A stretch of DNA of 32,385 nt, from the NCBI GenBank assembly GCA_027451285.1, contig DAIDJP010000038.1, positions 1 through 32,385 of the forward strand, in the 5' to 3' direction. Both the position numbers and the translations under genes were made by a program. The first letter of the stretch is position 1. Every line of letters begins with the position of its first letter. The DNA is from Acidimicrobiaceae bacterium (GTDB lineage Bacteria > Actinomycetota > Acidimicrobiia > Acidimicrobiales > RAAP-2). Positions 1 to 7,927 of this stretch are shown here, piece after piece. The notes under the pieces are model-generated. The model saw nothing but the letters and a program-made list of their open reading frames with translations. It did no database searches and had not been told where the DNA came from.

Positions 1-228
1 CGCGTCATCGTGAGCGGGCGCCTCGAGCAGCGCAGCTGGGAGACCGAGAACGGCGACAAGCGCTCGATCGTCGAGATCAACGCCGACGAGATCGCCCCGT
101 CGCTGCGCTACGCGACCGCGGTCGTCACCAAGACCCCGCGCGCCGAGGGCGGCAACTTCCGCCCGGCCGAGACCCCCAACCGCCCCGACGCCACCAGTAC
201 CTACGCCTTCGATGAGGAGCCCTTCTAA
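1..228 (+). CDS. ssb: Single-stranded DNA-binding protein, C-terminal part (5' truncated)
   Basis: The reading frame is open from base 1 and ends at TAA 226-228, so only the last 75 residues are visible. It contains the end of the OB fold ([14 protein letters not shown], then [14 protein letters not shown]) and finishes in the acidic tip DEEPF. This matches the SSB family tail (usually DDIPF) that recruits replication and repair proteins. SSB coats single-stranded DNA during replication, recombination and repair. The linker between fold and tip is short, about 35 residues. The stop overlaps the rpsR start codon by one base (TAATG), so the two genes are translationally coupled. The usual neighbour order rpsF-ssb-rpsR-rplI predicts rpsF just upstream of the window. 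The GTG at base 10 is an internal codon, not the start. Confidence 0.93.
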   Translation, partial: RVIVSGRLEQRSWETENGDKRSIVEINADEIAPSLRYATAVVTKTPRAEGGNFRPAETPNRPDATSTYAFDEEPF

Positions 229-656
229 TGCCTCGTATCAATAACCCCAAGCCACCCAAGCGCGCACCCAAGATCGACAACCGTCGCGTCAAGAAGAAGC
301 CCTGCGCGTTCTGCCAGCACGGCGTCGGCACCGTCGACTACAAGGACCTGGCCCAGTTGCGCAAGTACATCTCGGACCGCGGCAAGATCCGCGGGCGCCG
401 CGTGTCGGGCAACTGCCAGCAGCACCAGCGCGACGTGACCGAGGCGATCAAGACCGCTCGCGAGCTCGCCCTGCTGCCCTACACCCAGCGCACCGTGACC
501 GAGCGCCGCGGCGGCCGCGGCGGCCGTGACGGTGGACGTGACGACCGCGGACGCGGACCGCGCCCCGACCGTGACGCGCCCGAGGCGAGCGTGGAGGCCA
601 CCGCGGCCGTCGACGTCGTCGAGGCGACCGAGACCCCCGAGGAGGTGGGCGAGTGA
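228..656 (+). CDS. rpsR: 30S ribosomal protein S18 with long C-terminal tail
   Basis: S18 is a small-subunit protein that pairs with S6 on the platform. The first 90 or so residues are a normal S18 core: KPCAFC near residue 25, a DYKD segment, [20 protein letters not shown] and [15 protein letters not shown]. Cys26, Cys29, Cys63 and His66 form a likely zinc site, as in zinc-type S18 copies. Family members are usually 75-90 residues, but this one has 142. The extra 50 or so residues are first Arg/Gly-rich ([15 protein letters not shown]) and then acidic and Ala/Val-rich. The ATG overlaps the ssb stop by one base, and the rpsR stop overlaps the GTG start of rplI by two bases, so all three genes form one operon. 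Confidence 0.95.
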   Translation: MPRINNPKPPKRAPKIDNRRVKKKPCAFCQHGVGTVDYKDLAQLRKYISDRGKIRGRRVSGNCQQHQRDVTEAIKTARELALLPYTQRTVTERRGGRGGRDGGRDDRGRGPRPDRDAPEASVEATAAVDVVEATETPEEVGE

Positions 657-1099
657 AAGTCCTGCTACGTAGCGACGTTCGCGGCGTGGGACGCCGCGGC
701 GACATCGTCGAGGTGAAGGCCGGCTTCGCGCGCAACTACCTCGTGCCGAGCGGTCAGGCCATCGCCGCGACCGACACCATGGAGACCCAGGCGGGCTGGA
801 TGCGCAAGTCCCGCGACATCGCCGACGCCAAGAGCCGCGAGGCCGCCGAGACGCAGAAGGGCCTGATCGAGGCGGCGAACATCGTGATCGCCGCGCGCGC
901 CGCCGCCAACGGACGTCTCTTCGGCTCGGTGACCGAGTCCGACATCGTCAACGCGATCCGCACCGCCACCAACATCTCCCTGGACCGCCACGCGATCCAT
1001 TTGGACGAGCACCTCAAGGAGGTCGGCGCGGCGACTGCGACCGCGACGCTCTACGACGGCGTCGTCGCCACCGTGAACGTGGAGGTCGTGGCCAAGTAG
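653..1099 (+). CDS. rplI: 50S ribosomal protein L9
   Basis: L9 binds 23S rRNA at the base of the L1 stalk and affects translational fidelity. The 148-residue product has the usual length. It begins [22 protein letters not shown] and continues [14 protein letters not shown], the N-terminal L9 domain, with a long charged connecting helix around residues 45-80. The C-terminal domain follows ([16 protein letters not shown] to the VNVEVVAK end). The start is GTG at 653, overlapping the rpsR stop by two bases (GTGA), so it depends on translation of rpsR. A strong hairpin 18 bases after the stop closes the operon. Confidence 0.96.
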   Translation: MKVLLRSDVRGVGRRGDIVEVKAGFARNYLVPSGQAIAATDTMETQAGWMRKSRDIADAKSREAAETQKGLIEAANIVIAARAAANGRLFGSVTESDIVNAIRTATNISLDRHAIHLDEHLKEVGAATATATLYDGVVATVNVEVVAK

Positions 1100-1117
1100 C
1101 CACGCAAGTCGCGACGC

Positions 1118-1139
1118 GCCGGGGCCCTCGGGCCCCGGC
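1118..1139 (+). terminator. Hairpin terminator after rplI
   Basis: A nearly uninterrupted GC stem GCCGGGGCC / GGCCCCGGC closes a CTCG tetraloop, directly followed by TTCGTCGTTA. The stem is very stable but the T tract is weak. It lies just after the ribosomal operon and before the dnaB leader. Confidence 0.75.
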
Positions 1140-1261
1140 TTCGTCGTTATCGGCCGTGTCACAGCCCCGGGCCAGTGTGTAAGTGGACGGAAAGACACAG
1201 GCTTATCCCCACGTTGTTGTTCTTGCACCGCACAGGCACACTGGGCAACCGTTGAGGTCTT
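1140..1261 (+). promoter_or_regulatory. dnaB leader region
   Basis: This non-coding stretch lies between the rplI terminator and dnaB. It contains an 8-bp inverted repeat, CCAGTGTG at 1172-1179 and CACACTGG at 1237-1244, and a single TTATCCCCA at 1203-1211 that differs by one base from the consensus DnaA box TTATCCACA. A GAGG at 1254-1257 is the likely ribosome site for dnaB. I could not pick a convincing -35/-10 pair. Confidence 0.4.
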
Positions 1262-2629
1262 ATGACGCAGATTGACGTAGAGAGAAATCGTTCGGGCTCC
1301 TCGGGTGGGCGGGTGCCGCCGAGCGCGCTCGAGGCCGAGGAATCCTTGATCGGCGCAATGCTGCTGTCGAGCGAGGCGGTCTCGGTGGCCTACGAGACCG
1401 TCACCGCCGAGGACTTCTACCGACCACTGCACGGACAGATCTTCGGGGCGATCGTAGCCCTCGCCAACGCGGGCGAACCGGTCGACTACGTGACGGTCCA
1501 GGCGAAGCTCCAAGAGCGCGGCGCCGTCGCGGTCGAGGTGGCGCTGCTGTCGTCGCTGCAGATGAATACCCCCTCGCCGGGCAACGCCCAGCACTACGCC
1601 GAGATCGTGCGCGACAAGGCCCAGCAGCGGCGTCTCATCGCCGCGGCCGGCGAGATCGTCGACGACGCCTACGTCGCCACCGACGACGTGTCGGGCCTGA
1701 TCGACGAGGCCGAGCGCAAGATCAACGCGATCGGCGACAACCGCAAGTTCGACTCGGTCTCGCCCCTGCAGCGTCTCCTGCTCGCCGAGGCCGACATCCT
1801 CGAAGAGCGCGGCGAGACCCGCGGGCGCTTCAACGGTCTCGAGACGGGGTACCGGTCGCTGGACGCCATCTTGCAGGGACTCCAGCCCAACTCGATGACC
1901 ATCATCGGCGCGCGCCCGGGAACCGGAAAGACGGCCTTCGCCCTGGGCGTGCTGGTGCACGTGGGCGCCGTCGTCCAGCGCCCCGCCCTGTACTTCTCCC
2001 TCGAAATGAGCCGTCAGGAACTGGCCGAGCGCATCCTCGCCTCGACCGCGCGCATCGACTCGTCCAAGCTGCGAACCGGCGACCTCTCCGAGGCCGACTG
2101 GAACCGCGCGCACGACGCCTTTGGCTTCTTGCAGTCGGCGAAGATCTTCATCGACGACAACCCCGCCCTGACCGTGATGGACGTGCGCTCGCGCGCGCGG
2201 CGCATCAAGCAGCAGAACCGCGACCTCGGGGTCGTGATCGTGGACTACCTGCAGCTGATGAGTTCGCGCGGCCGCGCCGAGAACCGCCAGGTCGAGGTGT
2301 CCGAGATGAGCCGCTCGCTCAAGATCCTGGCCCGCGAGCTCGAGTGCCCGGTGATCGCCCTGTCGCAGCTCTCGCGCAAGCTCGAAGAGCGCGCCGACAA
2401 GCGCCCGGTGATGTCCGACCTGCGCGAGTCGGGCTCGCTCGAGCAAGACGCCGACGTCGTGCTCTTCTTGTTCCGACCCGAGCAGTACGGCGAGGTTCCC
2501 AACGACAAGAAGGCCGACGCCGAGATCATCGTGGGCAAGAACCGCAACGGTCCCACGCGCACGGCGCACCTGACCTGGCGCGGCGAGTTCGCCCGCTTCG
2601 ACAACGTGGCCGAGGCTCGCGACATCTAG
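1262..2629 (+). CDS. dnaB: Replicative DNA helicase DnaB
   Basis: DnaB is the hexameric ATP-driven helicase that opens the replication fork and recruits primase. The 455-residue protein has the normal length. The N-terminal domain starts at PPSALEAEESLIGAMLLS (about residues 20-120). A linker helix follows, then the RecA-like domain with Walker A GARPGTGKTAFAL near residue 220, the segment YFSLEMSRQEL, Walker B VVIVDYLQLM near residue 325 and the arginine-finger region KNRNGPT near the end. No intein interrupts the ATPase motifs, although dnaB is a frequent intein host. The ATG at 1262 has GAGG four bases upstream. It is separated from rplI by a terminator, so it probably has its own promoter. 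Confidence 0.97.
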   Translation: MTQIDVERNRSGSSGGRVPPSALEAEESLIGAMLLSSEAVSVAYETVTAEDFYRPLHGQIFGAIVALANAGEPVDYVTVQAKLQERGAVAVEVALLSSLQMNTPSPGNAQHYAEIVRDKAQQRRLIAAAGEIVDDAYVATDDVSGLIDEAERKINAIGDNRKFDSVSPLQRLLLAEADILEERGETRGRFNGLETGYRSLDAILQGLQPNSMTIIGARPGTGKTAFALGVLVHVGAVVQRPALYFSLEMSRQELAERILASTARIDSSKLRTGDLSEADWNRAHDAFGFLQSAKIFIDDNPALTVMDVRSRARRIKQQNRDLGVVIVDYLQLMSSRGRAENRQVEVSEMSRSLKILARELECPVIALSQLSRKLEERADKRPVMSDLRESGSLEQDADVVLFLFRPEQYGEVPNDKKADAEIIVGKNRNGPTRTAHLTWRGEFARFDNVAEARDI

Positions 2630-2648
2630 CGCTGCTCGGAGACTGGCC

Positions 2649-3239
2649 TCACGCCCCGGCGAGTATCGCGGCGCGCGCCATCGTGACCAGGATCGGCCGA
2701 GCGTGGCTCGCGGCGTGGGCGGGCACGCTGTGCGGCGTCGAGTTGAGCAGTCCCAGCACGGCGTGGATCCTCGTGCGCGCCTCGTCGAGGTCGAGGGAGG
2801 CAACGACCCGCACCAGGACGTCGACCCACAGCTCCACGTAGGCGCGCTGGAATCGCCGGACGGTGCGCGCCTCGCCGGCCGAGAGGTTGCCGAGGTCGCG
2901 ATCCTGGACGCGGATGAGTTCGGGTCGCGCGAGCGCGAAGTCGGCGTGGAACGCGAGCAGTTGCTCGAGGGCGTCATCGGGGGACGGTGCGTTCGCGACG
3001 CGTCGACGGCCCTCTTCCAACAGATCGCGGCTGACCCCCACCAACAAGGCGGCGAGCACCGCGTCCTTGCTGGGGAAGTGCTTGTAGACGGCCGGGCCGC
3101 TGATGCCGACCGACGCGCCGATCTCCTCGATGCTCACCCCGTGGAATCCTCGCTCGGCGAAGAGCCGGGCCGCGGCCGTCACCAGCTGATCGCGTCGGTG
3201 CGGGCGCGCGCGACGTCGTACGTCGGTGGTGCTGGCCAT
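2649..3239 (-). CDS. TetR-family repressor of the HMG-CoA lyase / acyl-CoA dehydrogenase operon
   Basis: A 196-residue one-domain regulator. Residues 15-60 form the TetR helix-turn-helix: RDQLVTAAARLFAERGFHGVSIEEIG, then ISGPAVYKHFPSKDAVL. The rest is an alpha-helical ligand and dimer domain with no recognisable ligand signature. The start ATG at 3239 has a strong GAGGAGG just upstream. It is divergent from the HMG-CoA lyase gene, and the perfect inverted repeat 3255-3276 lies between the two starts. This is the classic layout of a TetR repressor controlling itself and its neighbour. By context the inducer may be an acyl-CoA of branched amino-acid or fatty-acid breakdown, but that is inference. 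It ends 20 bases from the dnaB stop, in convergent orientation. Confidence 0.88.
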   Translation of the reverse strand: MASTTDVRRRARPHRRDQLVTAAARLFAERGFHGVSIEEIGASVGISGPAVYKHFPSKDAVLAALLVGVSRDLLEEGRRRVANAPSPDDALEQLLAFHADFALARPELIRVQDRDLGNLSAGEARTVRRFQRAYVELWVDVLVRVVASLDLDEARTRIHAVLGLLNSTPHSVPAHAASHARPILVTMARAAILAGA

Positions 3240-3254
3240 GACCCTCCTCGAAGG

Positions 3255-3276
3255 CAGGTTAATGATTGCTAACCTG
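3255..3276. promoter_or_regulatory. TetR operator candidate (perfect inverted repeat)
   Basis: CAGGTTA and TAACCTG form perfect 7-bp arms around an 8-base centre (ATGATTGC). The site begins 16 bases upstream of the tetR start and lies in front of the divergent HMG-CoA lyase gene. It is AT-rich compared with its surroundings. Size and position fit a TetR dimer site. Confidence 0.65.
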
Positions 3277-3418
3277 ACGACGTGACGAGCCTACTGCGGG
3301 CCGAGGATTCGACTAACACGGTCCGGGCCGTCGTCGCCCGCGTCGCCCGCGCCGCCCTCGATGGAGCGAAGATGTGGTGGTGCGCGCCCGAGCGCGGCCA
3401 CGGGAAGGGGGCGACATC

Positions 3419-4399
3419 GTGAGGACTCCCACTGCGGTATCGCTCGGCGCGCTGCCGAGCCACGTGACGATCTACGAGGTGGGCGCCCGTGACGGCCTGC
3501 AGAACGAATCGACCGTCGTCGACGTGGCCACGAAGGTCGAGTTCATCCACCGACTCATCGATTCGGGACTGCGCAACGTCGAGCTGACCAGCTTCGTGCC
3601 TGCGAGCTGGGTGCCCCAGCTCGCCGACGCCGAGGAGCTGTTGGCTCGGCTCGGACCGTTGAGCGGGCGCCACCCGGTGCTGGTGCCCAATGAGCGCGGC
3701 CTCGAGCGAGCGCTCGCCAGCGGCGTTCGCGAGATCGCGGTGTTCGCGAGCGCGACCGAGACCTTCGCCCAGCGCAACCTGAATCGGACCGTGCGCGAGT
3801 CGCTGGACGCGTTCGCTGTCGTGGTGGCCCGGGCCCTCGCCGAGGGCCTGGCGGTGCGCGGCTACGTCTCGATGTGCTTCGGCGACCCCTGGGAGGGCGA
3901 CGTCGCCCCCGATCAGGTGGTCGACGTCGCCCGGGCGCTCCTCGACATGGGATGCGCCGAGCTGTCGCTGGGCGACACGATCGGGGTGGCGACACCGGGC
4001 GCCGTGGCGCGCCTTCTGGAGTTACTCGGCGAACGGGACGTGCGCGTCGAGCAGATCGCGGTGCACTTCCACGACACCTACGGACAGGCCCTCGCCAACA
4101 CCCTGGCCGCGCTCGAGCGCGGCGTGACAACGATCGACGCGTCGGCCGGGGGCCTCGGGGGATGCCCGTTCGCGGGCAGCGCGACCGGCAACCTGGCGAC
4201 CGAGGACCTGGTGTGGCAGTTGCACGGTCTGGGTATCGAGACCGGGGTCGACCTCGAGGCGCTGTGTCGCACGAGCCTGTGGATGGCCCAACGCCTCGGT
4301 CGTCCGAGTCCGTCGCGCACGCTCAACGCCCTGGCCCCGACGCTCACGTCGAGTGAGAGAGAGCCCGTCGACTCGAAGAAGGAGGACTCGCATGAGTGA
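3419..4399 (+). CDS. mvaB: Hydroxymethylglutaryl-CoA lyase
   Basis: The enzyme cleaves HMG-CoA to acetoacetate and acetyl-CoA, the last step of leucine breakdown. The product is a TIM-barrel member of the HMGL-like family. Visible motifs are YEVGARDGLQNE (catalytic Arg and Asp) near the N terminus, VHFHDTYGQA (metal-binding His pair) and the HMG-CoA lyase signature GLGGCPFAGSATGN with the catalytic Cys. From GTG 3419 it is 326 residues and preceded by AAGGGGG. An in-frame GTG at 3374 with GGAG upstream would add 15 Arg-rich residues and is less likely. Its end overlaps the acyl-CoA dehydrogenase start by 8 bases, so the two are one operon, probably under the divergent TetR. Confidence 0.9.
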   Translation: MRTPTAVSLGALPSHVTIYEVGARDGLQNESTVVDVATKVEFIHRLIDSGLRNVELTSFVPASWVPQLADAEELLARLGPLSGRHPVLVPNERGLERALASGVREIAVFASATETFAQRNLNRTVRESLDAFAVVVARALAEGLAVRGYVSMCFGDPWEGDVAPDQVVDVARALLDMGCAELSLGDTIGVATPGAVARLLELLGERDVRVEQIAVHFHDTYGQALANTLAALERGVTTIDASAGGLGGCPFAGSATGNLATEDLVWQLHGLGIETGVDLEALCRTSLWMAQRLGRPSPSRTLNALAPTLTSSEREPVDSKKEDSHE

Positions 4400-5543
4400 T
4401 CGAGGACTGAACGACGAGTTAGAGCAGTTCCGCCAGAGCGTCGAGGACTTCGCGCGCAACGTCGTGGCGCCCGTGGCGGCCCATCACGACGCGACGTGCA
4501 CCTTCCCCTACGACGTGGTTCGCCAGATGGGCGAACTGGGCCTGTTCGGGCTTCCCTTCCCCGAGGAGTACGGCGGAATGGGCGGCGACTACTTCGTCCT
4601 CTGCCTGGCGATCGAAGAGCTGGCCCGCGTCGACCAGAGCGTCGCGATCACCCTGGAGGCGGCGTGCTCCCTCGGGGCGATGCCCGTGTTCCGCTTCGGC
4701 ACGGAGGCCCAGAAGGAGTACTGGCTGCCCCAACTGGCGTCGGGGCGCGCGCTCGGGGCCTTTGGACTCACCGAACCCGGCGCGGGCAGCGACGCCGGGG
4801 GCACGCTCACCAGCGCCCGCCTCGAGGGCGGGGAGTGGGTCATCAACGGCTCGAAGAGCTTCATCACGAACTCCGGCACCGACCTCACGAGACTGGTGAC
4901 GCTCACGGCCGTGACCGACGTCGACGCCGACGGGCGCAAGTCCATCAGCTCGATCCTGGTCGAGGTGCCCACCGCGGGCTTTACCGTCGAGCCCGCCTAC
5001 GACAAGGTCGGCTGGCACGCCTCGGACACCCACCCCCTCTCCTTCAGCGACCTGCGGGTGCCCGAGGAGAACCTGTTGGGCGAGCGCGGGCGCGGATACG
5101 CGAACTTCCTGCAGATCCTCGACGAGGGCCGGATCGCGATCGCGGCGCTCGCCGTCGGCGCGGCCCAGGGCTGCGTGGACGAGAGCGTGTCCTACGCGAG
5201 CCAGCGCGAGGCCTTCGGCCGGCCGATCGGACACAACCAGGCCATCGCCTTCAAGATCGCCGAGATGGAGGCGCGCGCCCACAGCGCGCGCTGCACCTAC
5301 TACGACGCGGCGGCGCGCATGCTGGCCGGGCGCCCCTTCAAGAAGGAGGCCGCGATCGCCAAGCTCGTGGCGAGCAACGCCGCGATGGACAACGCCCGCG
5401 ACGCGACCCAGATCCACGGGGGATATGGCTTCATGAACGAGAGCACCGTGGCGCGCCACTACCGCGACTCCAAGATCCTCGAGATCGGCGAGGGCACCAG
5501 CGAGATCCAAAAGATGCTGATCGCCCGCATGCTCGGGGTCTGA
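4392..5543 (+). CDS. Acyl-CoA dehydrogenase (probably short or branched chain)
   Basis: An FAD enzyme that introduces the alpha-beta double bond in acyl-CoA and passes electrons to electron-transfer flavoprotein. The 383-residue protein has the family layout: helical N domain, beta middle domain with the signature GAFGLTEPGAGSDAGG near residue 125, and C-terminal helical domain with REAFGRPIGHNQAIAFKIAEME. The end QIHGGYGFMNE, then EIGEGTSEIQKMLIARML carries the probable catalytic Glu. The true start is ATG 4392 with GAAGGAGG eight bases upstream; an earlier in-frame ATG at 4353 lies inside the lyase gene and lacks such a site. Pairing with HMG-CoA lyase suggests isovaleryl-CoA or a related branched substrate, which is inference. 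It converges with the acyl-CoA synthetase seven bases away. Confidence 0.92.
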   Translation: MSDRGLNDELEQFRQSVEDFARNVVAPVAAHHDATCTFPYDVVRQMGELGLFGLPFPEEYGGMGGDYFVLCLAIEELARVDQSVAITLEAACSLGAMPVFRFGTEAQKEYWLPQLASGRALGAFGLTEPGAGSDAGGTLTSARLEGGEWVINGSKSFITNSGTDLTRLVTLTAVTDVDADGRKSISSILVEVPTAGFTVEPAYDKVGWHASDTHPLSFSDLRVPEENLLGERGRGYANFLQILDEGRIAIAALAVGAAQGCVDESVSYASQREAFGRPIGHNQAIAFKIAEMEARAHSARCTYYDAAARMLAGRPFKKEAAIAKLVASNAAMDNARDATQIHGGYGFMNESTVARHYRDSKILEIGEGTSEIQKMLIARMLGV

Positions 5544-5550
5544 CCTGGCG

Positions 5551-7080
5551 CTAGCTCTCGCTGCGCGCCATCGCCGAGAGCCGGGCCTTGTCCACCTTGC
5601 CGATGTGGGTGCGGGGCAGCTCGTCGAGGACGACGATCTCGCTGGGGACCTTGAAGCCGGCGAGCTCGCGGCGGCAGTGGGTGAGGAGATCCTCGCTCGT
5701 GAGGCTCGCGCCGGGTCGCACCACGACGAAGGCGACGCCGGTCTCACCCCAGCGCGCGCTGTCACGGCCGACCACCGCGGCGTCCACGACCTCGGCCAGT
5801 GAGGTGAGCACGCGTTCGACCTCAACCGGGTACACGTTCTCGCCGCCGGAAATGAACATCTCCTTGGTGCGTCCGCTGATGCGATAGAAGCCCTCGGTGT
5901 CGCGTTCGGCCACGTCGCCCGTGGCGAGCCAGCCCTCGCGCAGCACGTCGGCGGTCGCCGTGGGGTTCTGCCAGTACCCCGCGAAGACGTTGGGCCCGCG
6001 CACGAACATCTGGCCCCGGCCGGCGCCGACGACGAGCTCGCCGGTGGCCACGTCGCGCAGCGCGACCTCGACGTAGGCGTAGGGCTTGCCGACCGAGCCC
6101 GGCCGGCCCTTCGCGTCCGGCGCGCCGAGGCAGCAGACGTTGGGCGAGGCCTCGGTGAGCCCGTAGCCCTGGACGACGTCGACGCCGCGCGCGCGCCAGA
6201 GGTCGGCGAGCGAGCAGGGCATGGCGGCCCCGCCGACGATGATCGCGCGCAGGCTCGTCAGGTCGGCGGTCTCGAAACCGCTCGCCTGGCTCAGCAGCAG
6301 GTAGTTGGTGGGCACGCCCATCATGGTGGTGACCCGCCGGCTCGCGATGAGATCGAGCACCCGGCGCGCATCGAAGGAGCGTTCGAGGACAACCGTCGCC
6401 CCCTTCCACCACGCCTGCAGGGGCTGAACGTTCCAGCCGCCGACGTGATACTGGGGCAGCACCTGGAGAACGACGTCGTCCGTCGTGAGAGGAAGGCTGA
6501 GGTCGAGGCCCAGGTTGGTCCAAAAGCAGTTCGCGTGGGTCAGCACCGCGCCCTTGGGGTGTCCGGTCGTTCCCGAGGTCGCGATGAGCAAGAGGGGGTC
6601 GTCGTCGCGCACGTGGGGCAGCGTCGCGTTTCGCGCGGCCAGCTCGTCCGCCAGCGTCTCGAGCTCGAGAGTCCTCACCGCGAAGCGGTTCGCGAAGCGC
6701 GCGCTCTGCTCGCGCGAGACAACGACGAGTGCGGGCGAGAACATCTCGATCTGCTGGTCCAGCTCGGGCGCGGCGAGGTGCCAGTTGAGCGGCGCCAGGA
6801 TGATTCCGGAGAAGGCGCAGGCGAAGAGCAGCACGACGTGCTCGGCGTGGTTCTCGGTGAGCGTGACGACGCGGTCGCCGGGCACCAGGCCCGCGGCGAG
6901 GAGCCGCTGGGCGAGATCGCGGGAGCGCTCGGCGAGGTCACGATAGGTGAGGATCTCGTCGCCGAACTCGATCGCCGCGCGATTCGGGGTGAGTCGCGTG
7001 CGCGCGTCGAGCCAGCGCCCGAGGACGTGCAGGTCGTCGGGCGCCGGTTCCGGGCGTGGTGCAAGGCTCACGTCGCGCAT
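5551..7080 (-). CDS. Acyl-CoA synthetase (AMP-forming)
   Basis: A 509-residue member of the adenylate-forming superfamily, which activates a carboxylic acid with ATP and joins it to CoA. Visible motifs are the P-loop-like LLIATSGTTGHPKGAVLTH near residue 170, the YGLTEASP segment near 305, GWLATGDVAERDTEGFYRISGR near 390 and the C-terminal GGENVYPVEVE, with the catalytic Lys in PRTHIGKVDKARL. The layout resembles medium- or long-chain FadD-like and acyl-acid ligases; the substrate cannot be told from sequence. GAGAGGG precedes the ATG at 7080. It sits 41 bases after the tetR gene on the same strand, and probably ends the unit that begins with the serine hydrolase and scoAB. Confidence 0.9.
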   Translation of the reverse strand: MRDVSLAPRPEPAPDDLHVLGRWLDARTRLTPNRAAIEFGDEILTYRDLAERSRDLAQRLLAAGLVPGDRVVTLTENHAEHVVLLFACAFSGIILAPLNWHLAAPELDQQIEMFSPALVVVSREQSARFANRFAVRTLELETLADELAARNATLPHVRDDDPLLLIATSGTTGHPKGAVLTHANCFWTNLGLDLSLPLTTDDVVLQVLPQYHVGGWNVQPLQAWWKGATVVLERSFDARRVLDLIASRRVTTMMGVPTNYLLLSQASGFETADLTSLRAIIVGGAAMPCSLADLWRARGVDVVQGYGLTEASPNVCCLGAPDAKGRPGSVGKPYAYVEVALRDVATGELVVGAGRGQMFVRGPNVFAGYWQNPTATADVLREGWLATGDVAERDTEGFYRISGRTKEMFISGGENVYPVEVERVLTSLAEVVDAAVVGRDSARWGETGVAFVVVRPGASLTSEDLLTHCRRELAGFKVPSEIVVLDELPRTHIGKVDKARLSAMARSES

Positions 7081-7121
7081 CGACCCTCTCTACACCCTGG
7101 GACACGACATCGCTGGTCGCC

Positions 7122-7871
7122 TCACGCTTCGTTGACGACGTCCGAGCGCGACGGGGGCGAGTGGGGCTCGGAGGTGGCGCCCAGCATGCGCGCGATGATG
7201 GCCATCATCTCCTCGAACACGGTGGGCGGCACCTCGTGCGCCTCGTTCCAGAGGATCCAGCGCATGCCGATGGCCTCGCCGACGGCGATGAGCGACCAGG
7301 CCAGCACTGCCGGATCGCCCGGGGCCACCTCCCCGGAGGCCATGGCGTCACCCAGATGCGGGATGTAGCCCTCGATGATCGTCTCGTAGTGCTGGCGCAG
7401 CGCCTGGGGCGAGACGAACTCCGCCTGGCGGATCACTCGGTAGAGGGCGGGGTGCTCGGCGGTGAAGCGGAAGAAGCCGGCGAATCCCAGACGCTCGGCC
7501 TCGAGGCGCGTCGTGGCGCCGCGCGCGGCCTCGGACATGGCGTGGCGCACCCGCTGGTTCAGGTCGGCCACCACCTCGTCGAAGATCTGCAGCTTGCTCG
7601 AGAAGTACAGGTAGAAGGTCCCCTGGGCCACGCCGGCGAGCTCGGTGATTTTCACGATGGAGGCGTCGTGGTAGCCCATGGCGCCAAAGACCTCCTCGGC
7701 GGCCTGGAGCAGATTGCGGCGCGTGCGCTCGCCCTTGCCGGTTGCGGGGGCGACGCTCGGCGTGGCCGGCGCGGCGTCGAGGTGATCCGGTGGGCCGGTC
7801 GCCCCAGCCTTCACGCTGGCGCCGTTCGTGCCCCCGGTCGCGGGTGTGGAGGAGGTCGGCGACATACGCAC
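7122..7871 (-). CDS. TetR-family transcriptional regulator with N-terminal extension
   Basis: A regulator of up to 249 residues. About 45 low-complexity Ser/Thr/Ala/Gly/Pro residues precede a clear TetR helix-turn-helix (ERTRRNLLQAAEEVFGAMGY, then ITELAGVAQGTFYLYFSSK). A ligand domain with FFRFTAEHPALYRVIRQAEF follows, like the fatty-acid-linked FadR/PsrA-type TetR proteins, but the ligand is not predictable. The start is either GTG 7871 or ATG 7865; neither has a good ribosome site. It lies between scoB (56 bases away) and the acyl-CoA synthetase (41 bases away), all on the minus strand, so it probably controls this acid-activation cluster, possibly at the 10613-10751 divergent promoter. Confidence 0.85.
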   Translation of the reverse strand: MRMSPTSSTPATGGTNGASVKAGATGPPDHLDAAPATPSVAPATGKGERTRRNLLQAAEEVFGAMGYHDASIVKITELAGVAQGTFYLYFSSKLQIFDEVVADLNQRVRHAMSEAARGATTRLEAERLGFAGFFRFTAEHPALYRVIRQAEFVSPQALRQHYETIIEGYIPHLGDAMASGEVAPGDPAVLAWSLIAVGEAIGMRWILWNEAHEVPPTVFEEMMAIIARMLGATSEPHSPPSRSDVVNEA

Positions 7872-7927
7872 CCGAGGTTACTGACGGCGCGCGGGGCGCG
7901 TCCCGGCTCGCAGCGAGCGTGGACCGC

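Noticed and set aside
1203..1211. Replication origin at the TTATCCCCA site
   Set aside because: Only one imperfect DnaA box, no AT-rich unwinding stretch and no cluster of boxes; dnaB is not usually the oriC neighbour.
1262..2629. Intein in dnaB
   Set aside because: The protein is 455 residues and continuous through Walker A and B with no splice-junction or homing-endonuclease motifs.
665..2977. 770-residue minus-strand open frame across rplI and dnaB
   Set aside because: It is antisense to two clearly recognised genes, its composition is that of a high-GC shadow frame, and it shows no domain.
4419..5825. 468-residue minus-strand open frame over the acyl-CoA dehydrogenase
   Set aside because: Antisense to a full dehydrogenase and running into the synthetase gene; no recognisable family.
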